Below are positions 10,260 to 20,302 of a stretch of DNA of 42,469 bases, in pieces. This DNA comes from Reticulitermes lucifugus (taxonomy: Eukaryota; Arthropoda; Insecta; Blattodea; Rhinotermitidae). A model generated the notes under the pieces. The model saw nothing but the letters and a program-made list of their open reading frames with translations, was not told the origin of the DNA and searched no databases. The position numbers and the translations under genes are program-made. The stretch covers positions 168 to 42,636 of the forward strand of contig JAKCWW010000136.1 of assembly GCA_026260175.1 (NCBI GenBank), written 5' to 3'. How positions within the stretch are numbered: position 1 is the first letter of the stretch; every line of letters begins with the position of its first letter.

Positions 10260-11690
10260 CTATGTCCGACTCTGTGTATTCTTAGAAACTGAGAGCGTCG
10301 TAAGACAGCACACTGGAAGGACAATTCTGTGTCATCCGGGAGATGGGCACCAGGCGCACGAGAATCCGAAGTTCTGAGAGACCTGGTCTCGCCTGACCCA
10401 AAGAATATAAACCCTTTCCCAGATAAGGATTTAATGGAGGGATTTTGTGATCACCATAATGAATAATGGACTCCATTAAAGGGAACGTCTTGATCTGTTC
10501 TGCCTAAACTTTTTAAAAACCTGAACAAGTGGCAGCTAGCCTGGCAAATACGTGACTGTCGAGTAGTGCTTTTCAAGGCAGACATCATTAAGTGCTGATA
10601 CGATAGATCATAAAAGCAGCAGCACTATAATATTTATTTACTTGTTGTTACTTTCTTGGTTGCTTAGTATTATGGCAACGTTTCTTCTCAGTTTTGCCAT
10701 AACTGTTATACGTATTTGGCGGTAGAAATAATTTTTCACGACTTTAGATTGTCAGACGTGTTAGTGAAGACGGAATGAACATGGCGTATACAGTATTGTA
10801 AAACCTGAAGGGAAAAATGAGTTGAGAATCACAGATGAGGGTGACAATTTCATAAATGGTATTTGTTAGGGAGATAAGCTACTGTCATCTCATCAGACGG
10901 ACACTACCAAGTGAAGTTAGTATGTTACTTAGTTTAAAACTGTGGTTGTTGATACAGACGACAGGAATATTTTATTTTTACAATTTTGTTTCAAGATCCC
11001 ATTGTCACTTGCGATGAACTAACTGTAATGCCGTGCACAATGAAAGCTACTCTCAGGAAATCTCCACAGAGTGAGAAAGAGAGAGATAGGGCCTGGAGCA
11101 GAAGTCTTTTGTATTCACTTCTCTTCGATTATGTTCTATTGAAATCCTTTCTAAAAGGAAACGCGTCACCTTGCTTTAGTCAAAATTCGCTAAGGCAGAT
11201 CCTTCTTACGTATAGTGGAAAATGATGCATTTCCCGTCTGGTATAGTTCAAAAGTCAGGAATAAGACAAGGAGAACACACACAAGAAAAATATTAGAATA
11301 AGAACCTTCTCTCATTTTATTTTTATTTTTTTAAAGTGTGTTGGTGAGAAGGATGGTTAGAATGTTACACACGGAGTGTTAACAAAATCTGTTTTGGTTA
11401 GAGATAGAGTCGGCCGTCGTTGCCCGAGCTGCCGTATATACGCCACCGGGCTTTGGAATGCTTAAATATTTTGAATGAAATATTTTAATGTAATGAACAT
11501 GCAATTTGTACGTGCTATCTGTCCTTGGTATAAATGTATGAACGACGGATATAATCATATTCTGCTCAACTTTGCAAGGTAGCGTAATCCTATTACAAGG
11601 CATTGCGTCTTATACACTTCACATTTTACGCGTTTTCCTTGTACGTGACAATTGTAAGGACAACAACTACCTATGTTACCTTTCTCTCCA
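10260..11690. other. Stretch without recognisable genes
   Basis: No conserved ORF. A CA run sits at 11693-11705 at its end. The ORFs at 10986-11225 and 11379-11603 are featureless. Confidence 0.5.
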
Positions 11691-11750
11691 TCACACACAC
11701 ACACGCGACACACAGACATAAAAAAAATTTATGCTCCTGTGCAAGGAGTA

Positions 11751-12127
11751 ATTCTACAACTGCCCTTGTTAGCTCCACCGCACCTGTGTGTAATTCTACA
11801 ACTGCCCTTGTTAGCTCCACCNNNNNNNNNNNNNNNNNNNNNNNNNNNNNNNNNNNNNNNNNNNNNNNNNNNNNNNNNNNNNNNNNNNNNNNNNNNNNNN
11901 NNNNNNNNNNNNNNNNNNNNNNNNNNNNNNCCCTTGTTAGCTCCACCGCACCTGTGTGTAATTCTACAACTGCCCTTGTTAGCTCCACCGCACCTGTGTG
12001 TAATTCTACAACTGCCCTTGTTAGCTCCACCACAACTGTGTGTAATTCTACAACTGCCCTTGTTAGCTCCACCGCACCTGTGTGTAATTCTACAAATGCC
12101 CTTGTTAGCTCCACCGCACCTGTGTGT
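11751..12127. repeat. 42-bp minisatellite, about nine units
   Basis: The unit starts ATTCTACAACTGCCCTTG and ends CACCTGTGTGTA. Units begin at 11751, 11793, 11835, 11877, 11919, 11961, 12003, 12045 and 12087, the middle ones falling in the N run. Copies are almost identical; the 12003 unit has CACAACT for CGCACCT, and the last has AAATG for AACTG. Because 42 is a multiple of three, several frames stay open on both strands (for example a 14-residue NSTTALVSSTAPVC period). I read that as a consequence of the period, not proof of a protein. High copy identity means recent expansion or homogenisation. Confidence 0.95.
11822..11930. other. Run of 109 N inside the minisatellite
   Basis: Undetermined bases. 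The run begins after unit position 29 and sequence resumes at unit position 13. The missing part is therefore 25 bases plus a whole number of 42-base units, and 109 equals 25 + 2 x 42 exactly. Confidence 0.97.
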
Positions 12128-12129
12128 TC

Positions 12130-13100
12130 GCAGTTAACAGCTCCAGAAATGCTTATCCGGTTGTCATTGTGTTTGATACCGAGGTGTTTTACTAAAATTT
12201 GTTGATCAGCAATAACGTCATTTTATATGCAGATCTACATAACTGTCCGAGCATATTTCGATCTAACTCGCTAAATATTTGTCTGAGCGAAAAAAATTTA
12301 TACCAAAGCTTTAGAAAAACCGAAACAAAACTTTTACGCCCGATGCATTTTTCCCGCAAGTATTAGGGTAATCGTGATAATAAAACAGAAGGGAGAGAAA
12401 GCGTAAAAATTTTTACACCATGTGTGTGTTTCATAACTTGTTCACATCTGCAAGTTATTACGATAATGTGAATTTAGCATTATATTACTTCCAGGTATGG
12501 ACGGACCATGTGAATATGTTGAATAAGCATTAGTGGACAGTAGATAAGGGGTGGTCCTTTTAGTTTGAGATAAGGCACACAGCTGACAACATGCGTATAA
12601 TAAATGTTTTGTCATAAAAGTGCTGTAAACCCCCTGTATTTAGCTAAAATGTTTACACTGGCACGGATGCGGTCCCTCGTAGCAATAACATTCATAAAAC
12701 TGTACGGATTTTCTCTGGAGGGGAATTTAAATTTTATTCCAACTGTAGGAAAAGTATAAGTAAATCGGTAAGTCAGAATCATAAACTAAAGAAGTGAATG
12801 GCGTCCTAATCTGGATCTATTATCTATCACTAATAAATCTGAGGGGGTTAAGCTACACATAGCGTTACGGTAGCTATTTTAATTCGCTAATGTATTTTTA
12901 TACTCAGAGAATGGGTTGATTCATACGTAAGTTAAGTAATGATGTTGTCTGTAGTGTAGAAGTTATACAAATATGGTCAAATGGATGGCAAGGTGGTCAT
13001 AAGTGTTGAGTATGTAGAAGACTACACTTTGCCTCCATACAATGAATGTTGTACATGTATATGAACATAATTTGCTTTTATAGAATATGATATAATTTTT
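12130..13100. other. Stretch without recognisable genes
   Basis: AT-rich DNA. A segment at about 12320-12350 with AAAACTTTTACGCCCGATGC vaguely resembles the unit edge of the ~140-bp satellite at 34 kb, but not enough to call. Confidence 0.5.
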
Positions 13101-13104
13101 ACCA

Positions 13105-13146
13105 AGCTACATGTTTCGACCATACTAGCTCATAATCAGGTCGTGA
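13105..13146 (-). repeat. Solo hammerhead-like motif, copy 5
   Basis: Minus strand: GACCTGATTATGAGC, loop, ATGGTCGAAACATGTAGC. CTGATGA has one change (CTGATTA), CGAAACATGT is intact, and the stem is reduced to GA.C/GGTC. Confidence 0.6.
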
Positions 13147-13149
13147 AGA

Positions 13150-14220
13150 TACATAACTCATTACATAAGCTATCAGTTATATTAAGTTTTACACATGTTT
13201 GGTACGAAGTATATACGAGTGAACATAAGATATAATTGAATAAAGCTGTTTAATATTGCTAAAATGATGTAATGCTTTATATCGTATCAGTACTAATATT
13301 ATATGTATATACATTAGTATTGTATCTTACATACTTCTTTGTAATTTATTTGTATATGATAATAAATTGTATGATTTTATTATTGGTATTGCAAAGGACG
13401 CTGTGTATTACATGTTTGTTGTACCTGATATTTAGAGAAAATTATGGTACTCTTTCAAAAAGGCCGTACATATATTATAACTTAATCTGTTTTTGCTGTT
13501 GTTGTTACTGTCACAGACTTGTGTTGTTATAAATAGTATGCTAATTAATTATACTGACTGCGCATCTCAGTACATCTGATTAGGTTTAAACTGCCTTATT
13601 CATTGTGGCATGTCTCTTTCGTAAAATTTTTTTGTTTCTTTATACTAATCGTGTGTGTGCTTTCGCAGTATTATATTTAACCGTTGTTTTGATGTGTTGT
13701 TGGTAAAATGTTACCCCATTTATTATGTTGTAATATTCTTCTGTTGTTCCTGTTGTAGAATCTCTGATGCTGGTTTTAACCATTTAATACTGAGTGGTAA
13801 ATGTGTATACCACCTGCTGTAACATTAACAGACCCTGCAGTTTCTCCACACAGTGTGTTTATAATTCTTAATGAGTCTTAGAGTAAGGAGCAACTGTTTC
13901 CCTAAATGATGTTAACCAGCTGGTATTTATAATGAAGGCTGAGTGTTCTCTGTGAGATAGCAGCTGAGTAATTTCGACGAATACCAGTCTTCAAAGAGTT
14001 AATTATGACTACTGCGCCTGTCTGTGAGAGCTCTTGAAGTTGCAGAAAGCCTCAGTTCTGTCCTGTGCCAAATGCCGGCTCCAGAAATTTCATGGAGAGA
14101 GCGAGAAACGCTAAAATACCACCCATTTCAGTTTTTTATGGTAGTTTATCCAAACTTTGAACCTATAACCTGTCGATTGCAAGGCCAGAGACTTAAATGT
14201 GCTAGGTTTAGCAACATGAA
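13150..14220. other. AT-rich stretch without genes
   Basis: Strongly T-rich around 13270-13530, which produces a hydrophobic 86-codon ORF (plus) with no domain. The ORF at 14024-14260 is likewise featureless. Confidence 0.5.
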
Positions 14221-14222
14221 TT

Positions 14223-14268
14223 ATAAGTGTGGTCTAGATCAGTGTATAAGCGTGGTCTAGATCAGTGT
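14223..14268. repeat. 23-bp tandem duplication
   Basis: ATAAGTGTGGTCTAGATCAG-TGT is directly repeated with one mismatch. The second copy runs into CAGTGTGTCCCAAACTG (14263-14279), which looks like a hAT-type terminus. Confidence 0.85.
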
Positions 14269-14616
14269 GTCCCAAACTGCCGCCAAGTGTTGCAATAAAT
14301 GGACTGCTATTTTCACAATGTGTTGGACAATAAACGGGCATTTAATTTGTTAAACACACCTTACATATACGTTTTTGTTATTAGGTCTGATGTTTACTGT
14401 GTTTCGTCATATGATATTTTTGTGCAGTCAAATTAAGTTCTTTAATAAATCGGCCTAAGAGCAGCGATTTGTTAATATATCCTTACCGTTCCGTAGTGTA
14501 ACTTAGTTCTCCGTAATTCATTTTAATATCATCAATCTATATTCTTATGACTGTCTAGTAGACTTAACTAAAAAAATGTTTAAGCACGTTCTGTTTCCCT
14601 ATGTCCTGCTAAGAGG

Positions 14617-14830
14617 CAGAAAATAAGTTTGGGAAAGAGTGAGAGGAGAGGCAGAAGAATTAAAAACATAAGGAAGAGAGAGTGAAAGGAGAAACCGCAA
14701 GAAGAGTTGAACGCGGATGAGAGAAACAAAGAAGATATAGGACGAAAGGTATAGTAGAAGAAAATAGAAAGTGATGATGAAGGAAGGAAAAAAGTGGATG
14801 CAGATGGGGATAAGAAAGAAGTACTTCATA
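14617..14830 (+). repeat. Purine-rich tract
   Basis: About 210 bases that are mostly A/G on the plus strand, with irregular GAGA, GAAG and AGGA words. No clear period. The complementary hydrophobic ORF at 14599-14841 is a composition artefact. Confidence 0.7.
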
Positions 14831-14839
14831 AACAAATTC

Positions 14840-15235
14840 ATTTCATATTATCGATATAGTTCTTTTGTGTGTCTGCCCGCTGCAGCTTTATCTTCTGTTT
14901 TTGTTCCACCCTATTCACCTTTAGTGTCTCTAGCGAACTCAATTTGTTTCAGATATCAACATTCTAGCACGTTTGAGATCTCCATATTAGATTAGAAAGG
15001 TTTCACAATATGTTTCTGCCTCTTCATTTGCGTTGTGTTACGACATTTGATCAGCAGAATCTTCTGGTCGATATTTATTCCCATTTGTACAACCGTCTTC
15101 CTCTGTCACTGACGGGCATTCTGCTGCGAGTTAGTAACCCTGACAGACATCATCCTGCCTGTATTCTTTGTAGAAGACAAGCGATTTCTCTGCTCTTTCA
15201 GTTGTAGTGGTTGAATTTACGACTGTGTCATCGAA
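14840..15235. other. Stretch without recognisable features
   Basis: No gene or repeat recognised. Confidence 0.45.
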
Positions 15236-15239
15236 CGTG

Positions 15240-15405
15240 ACTGTCGAGAAGTTGGCTTTTCGTTTTCATATTTGGGAGATCCCGGCTTCAAATATCACTT
15301 CGGAGACCGGCTACAATGACTGATATTCGTGGTTCCTTCCACTGTTTCCCGCTTTCCATTTATGTCGGAATATTGCCTTAAGGTAGGTTACGACAGGCTC
15401 CTTTC
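15240..15405 (+). mobile_element. Probable degenerate SINE
   Basis: GTTGGCTTTTCGTTTTCATA, then a box-B-like CCGGCTTCAAATATC, then a 3' portion GTGGTTCCTTCC..TCGGAATATTGCCTTAAGG. A related tail appears at 19.28 kb. Boundaries are approximate. Confidence 0.45.
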
Positions 15406-15509
15406 ATGAAATATCTAATTCATTATTCACTATCAGTCTTTCTGTCAAAACTAGCCGCGAATAATATAAACACTGAGCAAATATTTTTTAAACCTTATAT
15501 TACTTTCAC

Positions 15510-15623
15510 CTTAAGGAAAAGAAAAGATACTGGAAATTGAAAGAGGAAGCACTAGATCGCACCCTGTGGAAAACTCGCTTTGGAAGAGGCTACGGACCTG
15601 TCGTAAGACAGACTACAGAATGA
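15510..15623 (+). pseudogene. LINE 3' tail (ORF2 C-terminus), 5'-truncated
   Basis: A clean 37-codon frame: LKEKKRYWKLKEEALDR, then TLWKTRFGRGYGPVVRQTTE and a TGA stop. This is the C-terminal end of a non-LTR retrotransposon polyprotein, downstream of the reverse transcriptase. Similarity starts abruptly at about 15510, as expected for incomplete reverse transcription. Two more copies of the same end lie at 29.8 and 33.5 kb, both on the minus strand. Just after the stop is TGAATGATA, perhaps the remains of a simple 3' tail. A long palindrome begins about 37 bases downstream. Clade is not determined; RTE-like or CR1-like are possible. Confidence 0.8.
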
Positions 15624-15659
15624 TGAATGATATTACTTACACCGTGCATCTTTTCACAA

Positions 15660-15940
15660 TCCTCATAACAACCAACGAGTGCACTAGATAGAATACATAT
15701 GTAATGCATATTAAAGACCCCTACACATGTTTCGATAACAAGTTGTCATCCTCAGGGGCTTCATTACAAAGGAATACAAGATCGTCACATTACTTTACAC
15801 GTGTAAAGTGATGTGATAATCTTGTATTCCTTTGTGATGAAGCCCCTGAGGATGACAACTTGTTATCGAAACATGTGTAGGGGTCTATAATATACATTAT
15901 ATACGTATTTTATCTAGTGCATTGGTTGGATGTTATGAGA
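15660..15940. mobile_element. Palindromic foldback element A carrying two opposed hammerhead-like motifs
   Basis: Two arms of about 140 bases meet at a loop-free centre (TTTACAC/GTGTAAA at 15800/15801). Outer ends are TCCTCATAACA..GTGCACTAGATA on the left and TATCTAGTGCA..TGTTATGAGA on the right. Arm identity is high, with scattered substitutions and a small offset between arms. Each arm contains the motif CTGAGGATGACAAC-TT-GTTATCGAAACATGTG (minus at 15717-15760, plus at 15841-15886). No target-site duplication is obvious and no ORF is inside. Confidence 0.88.
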
Positions 15941-15998
15941 ACTGAGCACATACTTTAAGGTTAGAAAGTTTAAAATTCTGAGGACTTTTGTGTTCTCG

Positions 15999-16133
15999 CT
16001 CCGTCGAATCTCCTCAGAGTGCACATCCCTTCGTTTTAACCATATTAAAGTTGATCTGTCCGTTCGTTTTATGTATCTGAAAATTAACGTGTCCTTTCCT
16101 TTTAAGCACATTAAAGTTGGTCTGTCCTTTCGC
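15999..16133. repeat. 33-bp minisatellite, four diverged units
   Basis: Units start at 15999, 16032, 16065 and 16098. The second and fourth are most alike (CATATTAAAGTTGATCTGTCC against CACATTAAAGTTGGTCTGTCC). The period is a multiple of three, so open frames persist on both strands with an 11-residue repeat (NHIKVDLSVRF / KHIKVGLSFRN on plus). No protein is claimed. Confidence 0.75.
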
Positions 16134-16139
16134 AATAAG

Positions 16140-16680
16140 CAACTTGAGAGCCGTTTAATAAACTTGCACCAAATTTGACATTTGAGAGTACTGTAAATTA
16201 TGTTAACCTACTCCAATTTCCATCAAATTGTACGTAAGTAAGCGATACAATAAAGGAAGAACTACTTGCATTTCCGCGCCAAGCTCGTAATAAACTCATG
16301 CGAAACTCCCGAAGTAGTTATCAGAGCGAAAACTATTTTTGATTAGCGTTTTAGAGAAAAATCAAGCGCAGGTTTTATGCCCAATACAGCTTTGCCGTAA
16401 GCTGTACTGTTTTCGAAACAATTGAACAAGATTTCGCGAATACGGCAAAATTGTTACACTATGCATGCAAGAAACGTTATGGTACAGAATATGTCCTAAC
16501 CATTTAATTAGTTACTAAGGTGGTCATGAATTTTCCCATTTTTCATGTAACTTAAAACCTACGTAAAAAATTTAATGTCCATTATGTTTGTTGTAACCGT
16601 CTACAAGGATTCGTAATTGAGAGTGATATACTTCCGTTGGTTATTAAATAAATCTTACAACGTTTTTTTTCTGTGGCTTG
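16140..16680. other. Stretch without recognisable features
   Basis: AT-rich DNA; nothing recognised. Confidence 0.45.
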
Positions 16681-16682
16681 TG

Positions 16683-16803
16683 TTATTTTGTATGTAGTCT
16701 CGTTGGTTCCGATTGTTCGGTTGTCTCGGATAAGCTGGTAAATGAACTTTTCAACTAAATGTCGTGTAAAAATCCTTGCTTGCCCTGAATGTGGGTTATC
16801 AAC
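16683..16803 (-). pseudogene. Mariner-like transposase helix-turn-helix remnant
   Basis: A minus-strand frame reads VDNPHSGQARIFTRHLVEKF, then IYQLIRDNRTIGTNETTYKI. It follows the pattern of the N-terminal paired-like region in mariner/SETMAR-type transposases: a (D)(D/K)PRSGRP-like turn, a short linker, then V..LI..(D/N)RR(I/M)T..E(I/T)A. Nothing downstream shows a DDD catalytic region, so only a fragment of about 40 codons is left. A chance resemblance is possible. Confidence 0.4.
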
Positions 16804-16809
16804 AAGAGT

Positions 16810-17175
16810 AATCCGCTGTCCTCTGAATTTAACTGCCAATCATAAAGTTTTTCCTCCATACAGAACGCATTTTTCTGTAAACTGTAATGATTTTCATATC
16901 CTCTGTTCACAACATTCGAGTCACAGGTCGACCTAGTTCCGCATTCCACTGTATCAACAGAACACCCATACTAAGTGCATTACAATATTATCACTACTCA
17001 GAAGGGCAATGAAAAAATGTAGCTGCAAATGAGGGAAATTCACATTGTTCTTGTTCGCCATAATTTTCATAAGTGTCAACTTCACTGGAAAATTCTAATT
17101 CTAACATGCTATTGTTCTTAAAACGTTTACCATTTTGTTGTTCCGTCTAAGTCAACTCTTTTTGTTTCGTATAAG
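16810..17175. other. Stretch without recognisable features
   Basis: Nothing recognised beyond the edge of the transposase-like fragment. Confidence 0.4.
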
Positions 17176-17177
17176 TG

Positions 17178-17218
17178 GTTACATGTTTCGGCTTACCTGT
17201 TGTAATCTACATACAGCA
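17178..17218 (-). repeat. Solo hammerhead-like motif, copy 8
   Basis: Minus strand: CTGTATGTAGATTACAACAG-GTAAGCCGAAACATGTAACC. The stem GATTAC/GTAAGC pairs at 5 of 6 positions and CGAAACATGT is intact; the CTGATGATG half has drifted. Confidence 0.5.
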
Positions 17219-17517
17219 TTACATGAAGTGAAAATGGAAAATGTGTACGTTGAAGATAGTATTTTAATATTGCTTTGAGAGGTTGAGAATCTCTGAGCGC
17301 AAAATACAGCATAAAGTTGGTGTATATTACGTTGTGTTTAGAATTACAATAACAAGGTTTTAAAAATTATGTAAGTTAAATTTATTCAAATTTGAAACTT
17401 TCCTAGAATTTTGTTTAAATTGAACAGCATTTAACATGAACGTGAGTTCTTAAATCTTAATTTCAAATAATAGTAACTTAAAATATTATTGTATTTTGAT
17501 TCTGACATGGGTAATAT

Positions 17518-17755
17518 GATACAGATAGCATAGTTTGTAGAGTAGCTAAGTGAAGGGCTGAAGAACTGAGGGGTCATTCGACACCCGAACGGAGCATGAG
17601 ATTTTTCTCTACTCCAGCCCGCCTATGGGGACCATATAGCCTTCTGTTCAGTGGGATAGGGAGCGTCTGTCTAGTGCTGAGTTTAAGAATGAGAAGAAGT
17701 ATACCACCACTCCTCCATATGTCTTCGTGGCGTGTACAGGGGAAAATTTACCTTA
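17518..17755 (+). mobile_element. SINE-like repeat, family B
   Basis: A tRNA-like head (GATAGCATAGTTTGTAGAGTAG, then GGGGTCATTCGACACC) is followed by a tail CTCCATATGTCTTCGTGGCG..TACAGGGGAA. This tail matches the 3' parts of the elements at 28.88 and 24.31 kb (for example TTCTCCATATGCCTTTGTGG at 29.1 kb), so these form one family. The 94-codon ORF here is incidental. Confidence 0.6.
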
Positions 17756-18086
17756 ATTTTGTTTCCGTACCAGGACTTGATATTACCCGAATCACAGAAC
17801 GGGGCCTACTGACACTGTGCATAAGTAATTTGAATATAATGAAATGGCTCACATCATTCACTGTCTTCGCATTTGAGTAGAATCACGCTAAGGGCAATAA
17901 GTCACGCCATGACAGCATTGCCTACGCCATCGGCTTTCGACGTAGTTGGATTAATTCTTTCTGTGAATTGAGACTTGAGGTTTTCACAACGGTGAAGATT
18001 TGCAACGCGATATTTTGGGTTGTATATTTGAAAGTTATGGAGGCAGCAAGTTCTGTAAAATAATTTATTTACTATGTAAGGTAAGG

Positions 18087-18112
18087 TAAATAAATAATTA
18101 AATAAATAAATA
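18087..18112. repeat. (AAAT)n microsatellite
   Basis: Imperfect TAAA units. Confidence 0.85.
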
Positions 18113-18210
18113 CCACTCATACGTCAGCGAATCCTATTGACATAGACACAGAAGAAGCCCCTATTTGTCCATTATATACTTTTCGTCTTGCTTAATTAGG
18201 AGTGCCAAAC

Positions 18211-18405
18211 TTGGTTTGACACGGTTTGAAAGAGCTTAGATTGATTGTGCTGGAAAATAGAGTGCTCAGGGCATATTTGGACACAAAAGAGTAAGTAATA
18301 GAAGGCCGAAGAAAATTGCGTTGTATGAAGCTTCGTAAATTATATATCTGTAACCTAACACTTTTAGAATGATTACTTCAGTTATTATGGCGTGGATTGG
18401 AGGAT
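18211..18405 (+). pseudogene. LINE ORF2 C-terminal remnant, second LINE type
   Basis: The frame starting at 18211 gives LV-stop-HGLKELRLIVLENRVLR, then AYLDTKE-stop. This matches the common insect LINE tail pattern TW-L-LREE-RLRVFENRVLRRIFGPKRD. Farther on, in another frame, MITSVIMAWIGG follows the usual MIKSRRMRWAGH block. At least two stops and a frameshift show it is dead. The type differs from the 15.5/29.8/33.5-kb tails and may be the same as the RT fragment at 19.75 kb. Confidence 0.65.
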
Positions 18406-18419
18406 AACATTAGAATCGA

Positions 18420-19190
18420 TCTTACAGAAATAGTGTGTGATGATGTAATTGCAAGGACTGCATTACATTTACTCAGAATATATACTACTGTTAGGCTTTT
18501 GTAAACACGGTAACGAACATCCGGGTTCGATATACGCAAGGAAATGTTGAACTCGCTGTGTAATTTGTAGCAGTAACGTTTTGAGAAAGTCCTGCACCAT
18601 TAGATTAGTTGTTGTTACTTGGCGTGCTGCTTGTGAACAACGTAGAAAGCGTTAAGGTACACGTGAATTGTTGAGAGAACATGGCCAAAATGCGAACTTT
18701 TTGAACTCCATGATATATGGAATGATCCAACATTCAACATCCAACAAGGAATATGTAAACTTACAGGACCCATCTGTTTCTCTCTCACGGTCTCCATTTC
18801 TGGGGTCACCATGTTGTAGAACAAGCAGTTCCTCTTAACCGCCTAAATAGTTTGGCCTCAACACCATTTTATTTTCTAACCCCTTCACTTCTCACCCTTC
18901 TAGCGCAGGACTCTTACCTCATTTCCCGTAGGAGGGAAGTATAAAACCTTAGTGTATTAGGGGTGGCTTAGGAACGTGTGGTGCGGAAGTACAGAAGGAG
19001 TTGTGAAGAGCATCTTGAGTGCGTAGAAGTATAGGCAGCTCAAAAATCTTCAATTGATGAAGAATATTGATTTCATCTCGTAAGAGGTTATTCAAGTTAG
19101 GAAAAATGTAGCCGTCTGATACTTCCAAGAATTTAAATTATGCTTAATATATTAACACGAATATGTAATTACATGTTTTAGTACCGAACA
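18420..19190. other. Stretch without recognisable features
   Basis: No gene; the minus ORF at 18615-18824 is featureless. A lone box-B-like CCGGGTTCGATAT occurs at about 18520 with no convincing partner. Confidence 0.45.
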
Positions 19191-19350
19191 GCGTAGCTGC
19201 ACGGTAACGTTTGTTATTTGTGTTCGGGATGTGGCTGGATTGAATTTTGGTTGAGCCACCGACTACCCTAATAGAAGGTTTTCGTGTTTTTATCAGTCCA
19301 TCCAAGCAAATTTCGGGATAGGACCGGAAAAAGACATAATTACTTCCTTC
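19190..19350 (+). mobile_element. Probable degenerate SINE
   Basis: Head AGCGTAGCTGCACGGTAACG with a decayed box B (GGATTGAATTTTGG), then a tail AGTCCATCCAAGCAAATTTC..GGGATAGG like that at 15.35 kb. Low preservation. Confidence 0.35.
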
Positions 19351-19404
19351 TACAACCCTTCTAGTTAGTCACTGTCATTCAGCATTCGACTCTGTATTTT
19401 TTTC

Positions 19405-19655
19405 CCAGTGGCGCAATAGCCCATAGTGGGCCAGGGCTGCCTCATTATCGAGGCTTCACGATCACATTCAGACACACCACACTCGGTAGGACTCCTCTGT
19501 ACGAGTGATCACCCCGACGCAGAGACCTCTACCTGACAACACACACCACTCACAAGAGACAGACATCCATACCCCCGGTGGGATTCGAACCTACAATCCC
19601 AGCAAGCGATCGGCCGCAGACCCACGCCTTAGACCGCGCGACCACTGGAATCTGC
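19405..19655 (-). mobile_element. tRNA-derived SINE, family C
   Basis: On the minus strand: CAGTGGTCGCGCGGTCTAAGG (box A), then GGTTCGAATCCCACCGGGGG (box B), a 150-base body containing TGTGTGTTGTCAGGTAGAGG, and an end at TATTGCGCCACTG. Box A and box B are well preserved (box B is complementary to 19581-19591). Length and layout are typical of an insect SINE of about 250 bp. It is a different family from the 4.17-kb element. Confidence 0.82.
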
Positions 19656-19737
19656 TTAGACTCAGTATTGTCTGAATTGTTTACATCAACATTCAATCAA
19701 CTGCCTTAAAAACGAAATCGCCTTAGGTAAGGAGTAT

Positions 19738-19935
19738 GTGAATACAGTGTTTAATTTGTATGGTAACTGGTCATGGGTGATACGATTGAATGGGATGTAT
19801 AATCTTCTGGTTAGTGCTGATGATGTCAATTTACTGTGCAGTTACCTTTATGTTCTAAACATAGTTACAGTTAGTTCCGAAAAGATAATTATATTGTACA
19901 TCCAGAGGGCGAAGAAATCGCGAATGCCAGAGACA
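19738..19935 (+). pseudogene. LINE reverse transcriptase fragment with degraded YADD box
   Basis: The frame reads VIRLNGMYNLLVSADDVNLL, then, after an apparent internal deletion, VSSEKIIILYIQRAK. It matches the RT active-site block of insect LINEs, typically G.ELNG.HQLLVYADDVNLLG..(V)N.EKTKYM. Both catalytic aspartates of the YADD box survive, but the tyrosine is serine here. The segment between VNLL and EK is shorter than usual. Upstream LGKEYVNTVFNLYGN may be the decayed preceding block. Non-functional fragment. Confidence 0.7.
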
Positions 19936-20302
19936 AGTGAGGCACATTCAATGAAGCCAGGTGAGACTGCACTGCGTGTGCGGTAACGTGTAGACGAAGA
20001 ACAGTAGGAACTGAGCTTCGCGATTGGATGGTTAAGTGGTTGGATTTCGTTGCGGCTTTTTGTACCCTTAAGGAGGATTTTCGCATTTCATCATTTCCTC
20101 CAGGAAAATTCTTCGAAAATGCCTTACAGTAGATCATGCCTGCTTCCTTCCTGAGGCCTCATAGTTTATTTTTTGTATAATTTTTGAACTTATATAATAA
20201 CCACTAAAATCTCTAAACTTAGTTGAGAAACTATCTTTAACTAGACTAAGAAACAAAGAAGATTTTTTTTTCAGTAATTGTAGGATCAAGAGCTCGCGCA
20301 AA

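Noticed and set aside
11603..12205. 200-codon ORF across the minisatellite
   Set aside because: Open only because the repeat unit is 42 bases; several frames on both strands are open, and the flanking codons show no gene structure.
13272..13532. Hydrophobic ORF resembling membrane segments
   Set aside because: T-rich DNA translates to Leu/Ile/Tyr/Phe runs; no conserved features.
18505..18535. Box-B-like CCGGGTTCGATAT
   Set aside because: No box A at the right spacing and no recognisable SINE body.
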